In this document: positions 1 through 4,881 of the stretch, piece by piece
Numbering within the stretch: the first letter of the stretch is position 1
Layout of the letters: the number at the start of each line of letters is the position of its first letter
NCBI GenBank assembly: GCA_937907405.1
Contig: CALCIC010000686.1
Coordinates: 1-5,801 of the forward strand
Origin: an uncultured Isosphaeraceae bacterium
GTDB taxonomy: Bacteria; Planctomycetota; Planctomycetia; Isosphaerales; Isosphaeraceae
DNA length: 5,801 bases
Direction: 5' to 3'
Notes under the pieces: generated by a model
Told to the model about the DNA's origin: nothing
The model's input: only the letters and a program-made list of their open reading frames with translations
Database searches by the model: none
Made by a program: the position numbers and the translations under genes

Positions 1-11
1 GTCCCGGCCCG

Positions 12-48
12 ACCCCACAAGTGGGGTTCCCCCCGCTCCCGGGGGGAG
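12..48. repeat. Two adjacent G/C hairpins
   Basis: Two inverted repeats lie back to back. The first pairs 12-18 with 21-27 (7 perfect pairs around AA; a relaxed fold would be a 5-pair stem with a 4-base loop). The second pairs 28-34 with 41-47 (7 perfect pairs, 6-base loop), with a possible extra T-G pair at 27/48. No T-tract follows on either strand, so this is not a standard intrinsic terminator. Dispersed G/C hairpins of this general look are common between genes in high-GC planctomycete genomes, so this may be a copy of an intergenic palindromic repeat. That is inference, since only one copy is visible here. Confidence 0.45.
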
Positions 49-151
49 AAGGGATTCGCGCCTCATCCAGCAAAACAGCGCAACATCAAAACTTGCGCGT
101 CGGGCTGACACTCTCATCCCGGCGTCGCTGATGGCGGGGTCTTAGCGATTG

Positions 152-207
152 GGTTGCATGGGGAATCGTGGGGCAGGCGGGAATGCCTACCCCACGACCA
201 TCCAGCC
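152..207. repeat. Long imperfect hairpin downstream of the regulator gene
   Basis: The core pairs 166-173 with 190-197 (8 perfect pairs), then has one C/A mismatch (174/189), then pairs 175-178 with 185-188 around a 6-base loop (179-184). After a 4-base bulge (162-165) on one side only, an outer stem pairs 152-161 with 198-207 with one mismatch (157/202) and one T-G pair (154/205). The element lies about 70 bases past the regulator's stop codon, so it would fall in the 3' end of that transcript. There is no T-run beyond it on either strand. It could protect a 3' end, be a Rho-dependent processing site, or be a palindromic repeat; the sequence does not decide. Confidence 0.55.
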
Positions 208-275
208 AGGCTCGGCGGCGGTTTCACTCGTGCCGAGTACGCCTCGGCTCATGTGCAATCCATAAGCAAATCGCG

Positions 276-905
276 CTATTGCTTCCCGCGGCCGTCGGCC
301 TCCGCGCCGGCGCGGACGAGGGCTTCGGCTTCCGATTCGTCGTCGGCCTGATCGAAACCGATCCGGCCCTTGCGGACGCCGGCGCGGGTGAAGAGCTTGG
401 CGATCAGGGTTCCGCCGCGGAACAGGCGGAGCAGCGAGGGGATCGGCAGGTTCTCGATGTGGCCGTACCACTCGGTGACCATCCGGGTGAAGTCGAGCAT
501 CTTTTCCAGTTGCTCGCGCGTGTATTGCTCCGAGTCGCCCCCCGCCTTCGCCTCGCGGACGCAGTTCTCCAGCAGGTGGATCGTCGGGTCCATCTCGCGC
601 CGCTTGCGCTCGGCCATGATGACCCGGAAGGTCTCCATCACGTCCTTGAGCGCCTCGAAACGGTCGCGGCGGTCGCCGATGATGTGGACGCGCCGCACCA
701 CCCCCCAGGTGATCAACTCGCGCAGACTCGTCGATACGTTCGATCGGCTGACGTCGAGGAGCTTGCTGATCTCCTCGGCGTCCAGGGGGTCGGGGGCCAC
801 GAACAGCAAGGCGTGAACCTGAGCCATCGTGCGGTTGATCCCCCAGGCCTGTCCCATCTCCCCCCAGTGGAGCACGAATTTCTGCGCGGCTGGTGTGAGC
901 GTCAC
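276..905 (-). CDS. GbsR/MarR-family transcriptional regulator
   Basis: This is a predicted cytoplasmic DNA-binding regulator of 209 residues. The N-terminal stretch (residues 4-36, with HWGEMGQAWGINRT at 13-26) is typical of the GbsR branch of MarR proteins. A winged helix-turn-helix follows: helix about 41-51, recognition helix about 53-68 (SRSNVSTSLRELITWG) and a basic wing about 70-84 (RRVHIIGDRRDRF). The rest is mostly helical, probably for dimerisation and ligand binding, and the C-terminal tail from about 183 is charged and low in complexity. The frame is open up to a TTG at 974, but I choose GTG 905: it begins just before the conserved segment and leaves a promoter and dyad upstream. 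The Shine-Dalgarno is weak (AGGG at 917-920, 11 bases away). Bacillus GbsR senses choline and represses glycine betaine synthesis and choline uptake genes. The ligand here is unknown. The adjacent upstream gene is an aldehyde dehydrogenase on the same strand. Confidence 0.85.
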   Translation of the reverse strand: MTLTPAAQKFVLHWGEMGQAWGINRTMAQVHALLFVAPDPLDAEEISKLLDVSRSNVSTSLRELITWGVVRRVHIIGDRRDRFEALKDVMETFRVIMAERKRREMDPTIHLLENCVREAKAGGDSEQYTREQLEKMLDFTRMVTEWYGHIENLPIPSLLRLFRGGTLIAKLFTRAGVRKGRIGFDQADDESEAEALVRAGAEADGRGKQ

Positions 906-921
906 GGTTGATACCGCCCTG

Positions 922-944
922 TCTGTTGAAACTGCTTCTACAGA
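922..944. promoter_or_regulatory. 23-bp inverted repeat, candidate operator of the GbsR-like regulator
   Basis: A dyad centred on T933 has 9 of 11 arm positions complementary; the mismatches are 931/935 and 927/939. The outer five bases on each side (TCTGT / ACAGA) pair perfectly, and the inner GAA/TTC also pair. It lies 17 bases upstream of the chosen GTG start and directly after the -10-like element, so the predicted transcription start falls inside it. That position and the two-fold symmetry suit a dimeric MarR-type repressor blocking its own promoter. It is more A/T-rich than its surroundings. I did not find a second copy upstream of the aldehyde dehydrogenase or S46 genes. Binding is inferred. 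Confidence 0.6.
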
Positions 945-945
945 A

Positions 946-974
946 ATCTTACCCCCCGCGAAGCCGTCGAACAA
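946..974 (-). promoter_or_regulatory. Candidate sigma-70-type promoter for the GbsR-like regulator
   Basis: On the minus strand TTGTTC (974-969) is followed by exactly 17 bases and then TAAGAT (951-946). This matches 3 of 6 bases of the -35 consensus and 4 of 6 of the -10 consensus, at ideal spacing. Transcription would start near 939, giving a leader of roughly 35 bases before GTG 905. The TTG of the -35 element is the same TTG that would start the longest open frame, which argues against using it as a start codon. If real, this promoter lets the regulator be expressed independently of the upstream aldehyde dehydrogenase. Confidence 0.5.
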
Positions 975-996
975 GCCGGCGGAGCGACCCCGAAGC

Positions 997-2496
997 TTAA
1001 CCGCGCGGGTGGAAGGCCCAGCGGTAAAGGCTCAGGAATCGGTCGACCGTCGCACCAGAATAGGGGAACAACTGCGGCCGAAAGCCCCCGGCGGCGCGTT
1101 CGAACAGGACCTGGGGCGCGACGAACTCGCGGAGGCCCTGCTCGCCGTGGGTCCGGCCGTACCCGCTCGCCTTGAACCCGCCGAACGGGGCGGCGGCCGA
1201 GGCCGTCGGCGTGACCGCTTCATTGACGCAGACCATCCCCGCGACGATTCGCCGGGCGACCCCGCGCGCGGCGCGGCGGTCTCGCCCCCAGACGCTTGCG
1301 GCGAGCGCCAGGCCGCCGGCGTTGGCCGCTTCGATCGCGGCCCCTACGTCGGCGACTCCTCGAATCAGCAACACCGGCCCGAAGGCGCCTTCAAGCGCGC
1401 GCTGCGGTTCGACCGACCGGGCCGAGAGCAACGTGGGTGAATAGAACGAGCCCGGTCGGTCGAGCGGTCCACCCCCGACCACGACCTCGGCGCCGGCGGC
1501 GACGGTGGCCCTGATCGTCCGGTCGAGCCGGTCGCGAGCCTGGTCGTTGATCATCGGACCGACGTCGACGCCCGAGTCGGCCGGGTCGCCGACCCGCAGA
1601 TTGCGAATCTCGGCCGCGAACGCATCAACCCAACGACGGGCGTCGCCGACCACGATCACGCGCTTCACGGCCACGCAGGTCTGGCCGCACCCCACGAACG
1701 CTCCCCAGACCAGCGCCCGGACCGTGCTTTCAAGGGGTGAGTCCGGAAGAATCACCGCCGGATCGAAGCCGGAAAGCTCGACGACCGACGGAACTCCGCG
1801 CTCGGCCAGGGTCGCCAGCACTCGTCGGCCGGTCTCGACCCCTCCGGTGAACATGACCTTGTCGACGTTCGCCTCCAAGAGCGCCCGGCCGACCTCGCCC
1901 CGGCCGTAGACGGCCGCGACCAGCCCTGGCGGCGTCCCGGCTTCCTCCAGGCTCTGCTGAAGCTTCAGCCCGGAGGCGATCGCCAACTCCGACGGCTTCC
2001 AGACCACCGCGTTGCCGCCGGCGAGCGCCTGGGCGATCGGCCCGGCGTTGAGGAACAACGGATAATTCCAGGTGCCGATGATCCCTACCACGCCGTACGG
2101 GGTCCACCGCAGCCGACCCGTCGGCATCAGCAGCATGCGCTGCCACGACGCCCCGACCCGCTCATCGGCGAGCAGCCGGCCGGAACGCTTGACCGTCCAT
2201 CGGAGTGCGTCCAGGGTCGGGATCACGTCGCCGGCCATGGCCTCGGTCCCGGGCTTGCCGATCTCGTCGCGGATCAGGTCCGACCAGGAGCGGGCGTCGC
2301 GGCTGAGAATCCGACGCCAATCGGCCAGGACCTTGCGGCGCTCGGCCCAGGGGCGAGCCCCCCATGCGGCCTGCGCGTCGCGGGCGCGGTCGACGATCCG
2401 GGCCACCGCGTCGACCGCCGTCGGAGCGACCGAGCCCACCTCGACCCCCGTGGCGGGGGTCCTCGTCGTCAAAACGTCGTCGGGCGGCACGGACAT
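997..2496 (-). CDS. NAD(P)-dependent aldehyde dehydrogenase family protein
   Basis: This 499-residue cytoplasmic enzyme is predicted to oxidise an aldehyde to a carboxylic acid with NAD or NADP. Visible landmarks are the oxyanion Asn144 in GTWNYP, the cofactor-ribose Lys167 in WKPSE, the Rossmann loop FTGGVETG (216-223), the general base Glu240, the nucleophile Cys274 in GQTC, and the C-terminal PFGGFKASGYGR (437-448). The Glu-to-Cys spacing of 34 equals that in human ALDH2. Two departures stand out: ELSGFDP (240-246) replaces the usual ELGGKxP, and the cofactor-binding Glu of ExFGP is Gly370, with a Glu one place earlier (369). GTWNYP and a terminal FPY segment (477-479) recall the ALDH3-like branch, but the substrate cannot be named. 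ATG 2496 is preferred over the upstream TTG 2550 because GGGAGAGG sits 5 bases upstream. The regulator gene begins 91 bp downstream on the same strand with no clear terminator between them. Confidence 0.9.
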   Translation of the reverse strand: MSVPPDDVLTTRTPATGVEVGSVAPTAVDAVARIVDRARDAQAAWGARPWAERRKVLADWRRILSRDARSWSDLIRDEIGKPGTEAMAGDVIPTLDALRWTVKRSGRLLADERVGASWQRMLLMPTGRLRWTPYGVVGIIGTWNYPLFLNAGPIAQALAGGNAVVWKPSELAIASGLKLQQSLEEAGTPPGLVAAVYGRGEVGRALLEANVDKVMFTGGVETGRRVLATLAERGVPSVVELSGFDPAVILPDSPLESTVRALVWGAFVGCGQTCVAVKRVIVVGDARRWVDAFAAEIRNLRVGDPADSGVDVGPMINDQARDRLDRTIRATVAAGAEVVVGGGPLDRPGSFYSPTLLSARSVEPQRALEGAFGPVLLIRGVADVGAAIEAANAGGLALAASVWGRDRRAARGVARRIVAGMVCVNEAVTPTASAAAPFGGFKASGYGRTHGEQGLREFVAPQVLFERAAGGFRPQLFPYSGATVDRFLSLYRWAFHPRG

Positions 2497-2501
2497 GAAG
2501 A

Positions 2502-2509
2502 CCTCTCCC
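2502..2509 (-). promoter_or_regulatory. Shine-Dalgarno site fixing the aldehyde dehydrogenase start
   Basis: On the minus strand GGGAGAGG (2509-2502) precedes ATG 2496 by 5 bases. It is the strongest ribosome binding site in the window and decides in favour of the ATG over the TTG at 2550. Confidence 0.75.
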
Positions 2510-2511
2510 GT

Positions 2512-2529
2512 CGCGGAACCCGCGGAACC
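2512..2529. repeat. Tandem duplication of a 9-bp unit in the dehydrogenase leader
   Basis: The unit CGCGGAACC occurs twice head to tail at 2512-2520 and 2521-2529. It lies between the predicted -10 element and the Shine-Dalgarno site of the aldehyde dehydrogenase gene, in the presumed untranslated leader. It may be a simple slippage duplication; no function is evident. Confidence 0.5.
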
Positions 2530-2540
2530 CGCCTCGATCG

Positions 2541-2549
2541 ATGATAGCA
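2541..2549 (-). promoter_or_regulatory. Candidate extended -10 promoter element for aldehyde dehydrogenase
   Basis: On the minus strand TGC is followed by TATCAT (2546-2541), which matches the -10 consensus at 5 of 6 bases and carries the TG of an extended -10. I see no recognisable -35 about 17 bases upstream, which an extended -10 can tolerate. The start would fall near 2534, giving a leader of about 38 bases. An 8-bp palindrome TCGATCGA (2534-2541) overlaps the downstream edge of the element. Confidence 0.45.
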
Positions 2550-2586
2550 AATCCGCCGGACGGCGCGGCCCGGAGACGTAGGCGGC

Positions 2587-2616
2587 TTGACACCGCCGCG
2601 CGCGGCGTTTGAAGAT
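2587..2616 (+). promoter_or_regulatory. Candidate promoter of the S46 peptidase gene with a palindromic spacer
   Basis: TTGACA (2587-2592) is a perfect match to the -35 consensus. With an 18-base spacer it is followed by GAAGAT (2611-2616), a 3-of-6 match to -10 that keeps the A at position 2 and the final T. The spacer contains a perfect 14-bp palindrome of only G and C (2594-2607), and the -35 itself sits in the loop of GGCGG/CCGCC (2581-2585 with 2593-2597). The leader to ATG 2689 would be about 65 bases. The weak -10 keeps confidence modest. Confidence 0.4.
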
Positions 2617-2674
2617 GTCGGAGTCGAGGCTCGCCGCCGCGATCGACGGCCGGCCCAGTTCGTCAGCGAAACTC

Positions 2675-2679
2675 AGGGG
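2675..2679 (+). promoter_or_regulatory. Probable Shine-Dalgarno site of the S46 peptidase gene
   Basis: AGGGG lies 9 bases upstream of ATG 2689. Together with the signal peptide that begins at that ATG, it supports this start over the TTG at 2587, which would put 34 arginine-rich residues before the signal sequence. Confidence 0.5.
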
Positions 2680-2688
2680 TTTATCGAT

Positions 2689-4776
2689 ATGAACCGCCGG
2701 TTGCTCCCCGTTGTTCTTGGATTAGGTTTGCATTTCATCATGTCATCGACCATAGCGCGCGGCGACGAGGGGATGTGGGTCTTCAACAACCTGCCGCTGG
2801 AGACGCTCAAGGCGCGTCACGGGTTCACGCCGCCGGCCGGCTGGGCGGACCACCTGCGGTCTTCGGCCGTCCGATTCAACAACGGCGGCTCGGGCTCGTT
2901 CGTGTCGGCGGACGGCCTGATCATGACCAACCACCACGTCGGCGCCGACACGCTGTCGAAGTTGAGCACCGCCGACAAGGACTACTACCGGCTCGGCTAT
3001 TACGCCCAGACCCCCGAGCAGGAAGCCAAGGCGCCCGACCTCGAATTGAACGTCCTCGCGGCGATCGAGGACGTGACCGCGGCCGTCAACGCCGGCGTCG
3101 CCCCCGACATGGACGACGCCGCCGCCGCGACCGCCCGCCGCAAGGCGTCGGCCGAGATCGAGAAGGCGTCGACCGAGAAGACCGGCCTTCGAAGCGACGT
3201 CGTGGAGCTTTACCAGGGAGGACAGTATCACCTTTACACGTATAAGAAGTACACCGACGTCCGCCTCGTGTTCGCTCCCGAATTCGAGGCCGCGTTCTTC
3301 GGCGGCGACCCCGACAATTTCGAGTTTCCCCGCTACTGCCTCGACGTCTGCTTCTTCCGCGCTTACGAGGACGGCAAGCCGGCGAAAATCGCCGATTATC
3401 TGAAGTGGAGCCCCGACGGCAGCAAGGAGGGGGACCTCGTCTTCGTCGCCGGGCACCCCGGCCGGACCGACCGGCTGAACACGATCGCCAGCCTTGGGTA
3501 CCTCCGCGACGTCGGATTCCCCAACCTGCTCGATTGGCTGAAGGCCAAGGAGGCGTTCCTGCTCGACTTCGGCGGTCGCGGCGACGAGGAGTTCCGCCAG
3601 TCGAAGGAGGAGCTGTTCTCGATCCAGAACAGTCGAAAAGCCCGCCTGGGGGGTTATCAGGGACTGCAAGACCCGAACTTCATCGCCAAGAAGAAGGCGG
3701 CCGAGGACGAACTGCGCGGGCGGGTCGCCGCCGACCCGAAGAAGCAGGCGGCTTACGGAGCGGCCTGGGACCGCATCGCCGAGGCCCAGAAGTCGGCGGT
3801 CGAACTCGCCAGGCCGCTCGCCCTCCTGGAACGGGGCCGAGGGCTCGATTCGCAGTATTTCAGCATCGCCCGCGAACTCGTCCGGCTCGCCGAGGAGAAG
3901 CCCAAGCCCAACGCCGACCGCCTCAAGGAGTATCGCGATTCGGGCCTGGAGTCGCTGGAACTGGAGTTGTTCTCCGAAGCGCCGATCTATCCCGAATTCG
4001 AGAAGGCGAAGCTGGCGTTCTCGCTGGGATACTGGAAGCAGATCGAGCCCAACGATCCGCTGCTCGCCCGGGTTCTCGACGGCCGCGCTCCGGCCGAGGC
4101 CGCCTCGGCGCTGGTCTCGGACACGAAGCTCGGCGACGTCGCCGAGCGCCGCAAGCTGGCCGAGGGGGGCGAGGCGGCCGTCAAGCGATCGGACGACCCG
4201 ATGATCAAGCTGGCCCTGCTCGTCGATCCCGAATCGAGGAGAGTCCGCAAGGAGCGCGAGGACAAGATCGAAGGGGTCGAGTCGGCCAACTACGCCCTCA
4301 TCGCCAGGGCGCTCTTCGAGGAGAAGGGCGATTCGGTCTACCCCGACGCGACGTTCACGCTTCGGTTGGCCTTCGGCGTCGTCAAGGGGTACGAGGTCGA
4401 GGGGGCGAAGGTTCCCCCCTACACCGTCATGGGGGGCGCCTTCGAGCACGCCAAGGCGCACGGCGACAAGCCCCCGTACGCCCTCCCCTTGTCGTGGCGC
4501 GAGGCGCGCCGGGCGGGACGATTGAGCCTCCCGACGCCGCTCAACTTCGTCTCGACGGCCGACATCATCGGCGGCAACTCCGGCAGTCCGGTCGTCAACC
4601 GCGACAACGAGGTCGTCGGCCTGATCTTCGACGGCAACATCCAATCGCTGGTCCTTGACTTCGGCTACGACGACGCGATCGCCCGCGCCGTCTCCGTCGA
4701 TTCGCGAGGCATCCTGGAAGCCCTCCGCTCCATCTACCGCGCCGACCGGTTGGTTCACGAACTGACCGGCCGTTGA
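2689..4776 (+). CDS. S46-family dipeptidyl-peptidase, exported
   Basis: This serine exopeptidase is predicted to remove dipeptides from peptide N-termini outside the cytoplasm. It has 695 residues, close to the roughly 700 usual for DPP7/DPP11-type enzymes. A signal peptide spans about 1-25 (NRR, a hydrophobic core at 5-20, likely cut after Ala23 or Gly25), leaving a mature end near DEGMW, as in the family. The trypsin-like double-barrel catalytic residues are present: His83 in TNHHVG (79-84), Asp219 in PRYCLDVC, and Ser631 in GGNSGSP. A large, mostly helical segment between about 300 and 560 matches the family's helical lid. Gly649, 18 residues after the catalytic Ser, aligns with the position that is Gly in DPP7 and Arg in DPP11, so I infer a nonpolar rather than acidic P1 preference. 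The motif DPDNFEF (207-213) has Phe where DPP7/DPP11 have Trp after Asn. The next gene lies 105 bp on and also encodes an exported protein. Confidence 0.92.
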   Translation: MNRRLLPVVLGLGLHFIMSSTIARGDEGMWVFNNLPLETLKARHGFTPPAGWADHLRSSAVRFNNGGSGSFVSADGLIMTNHHVGADTLSKLSTADKDYYRLGYYAQTPEQEAKAPDLELNVLAAIEDVTAAVNAGVAPDMDDAAAATARRKASAEIEKASTEKTGLRSDVVELYQGGQYHLYTYKKYTDVRLVFAPEFEAAFFGGDPDNFEFPRYCLDVCFFRAYEDGKPAKIADYLKWSPDGSKEGDLVFVAGHPGRTDRLNTIASLGYLRDVGFPNLLDWLKAKEAFLLDFGGRGDEEFRQSKEELFSIQNSRKARLGGYQGLQDPNFIAKKKAAEDELRGRVAADPKKQAAYGAAWDRIAEAQKSAVELARPLALLERGRGLDSQYFSIARELVRLAEEKPKPNADRLKEYRDSGLESLELELFSEAPIYPEFEKAKLAFSLGYWKQIEPNDPLLARVLDGRAPAEAASALVSDTKLGDVAERRKLAEGGEAAVKRSDDPMIKLALLVDPESRRVRKEREDKIEGVESANYALIARALFEEKGDSVYPDATFTLRLAFGVVKGYEVEGAKVPPYTVMGGAFEHAKAHGDKPPYALPLSWREARRAGRLSLPTPLNFVSTADIIGGNSGSPVVNRDNEVVGLIFDGNIQSLVLDFGYDDAIARAVSVDSRGILEALRSIYRADRLVHELTGR

Positions 4777-4881
4777 GCCGATCACTTCAAGCCCGGAGCT
4801 TCGGCCTCGGCTGACGACGCGCGTGTCGAGAGGGCTCGCCATCCTTCCCCCAACCCCTTCCACAGAGAAACCAACCCTGGC

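Noticed and set aside
1..145. Possible partial gene entering from the left
   Set aside because: All three plus-strand frames are open for the first 60 or more bases because of composition. None shows recognisable protein sequence, and the hairpins argue for intergenic DNA.
61..165. Possible tRNA or other structured RNA gene
   Set aside because: No cloverleaf with a T-arm GTTCRA-type motif could be laid out; only short local inverted repeats are present.
168..911. A 247-codon plus-strand frame opposite the regulator
   Set aside because: It is antisense to a gene with clear GbsR/MarR homology and starts within the hairpin region without a ribosome binding site.
906..974. N-terminal extension of the regulator from TTG 974
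   Set aside because: The extra 23 residues precede the conserved GbsR-type segment and would be encoded by the promoter-like hexamers and the dyad.
2497..2550. N-terminal extension of the aldehyde dehydrogenase from TTG 2550
   Set aside because: This TTG overlaps an extended -10-like element, and a strong Shine-Dalgarno serves ATG 2496.
2587..2688. N-terminal extension of the S46 peptidase from TTG 2587
   Set aside because: It would bury the signal peptide behind 34 charged residues, and this TTG is the first part of a TTGACA hexamer.
3405..4658. A 417-codon plus-strand frame inside the S46 gene
   Set aside because: The product is dominated by Arg, Gly and Pro, typical of an out-of-frame reading of G/C-rich coding DNA, and the S46 frame is intact throughout.
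4777..4881. Terminator between the S46 and carboxypeptidase genes
   Set aside because: Only weak, interrupted pairings such as AGCC with GGCT at 4790-4812 are present, with no T-run.
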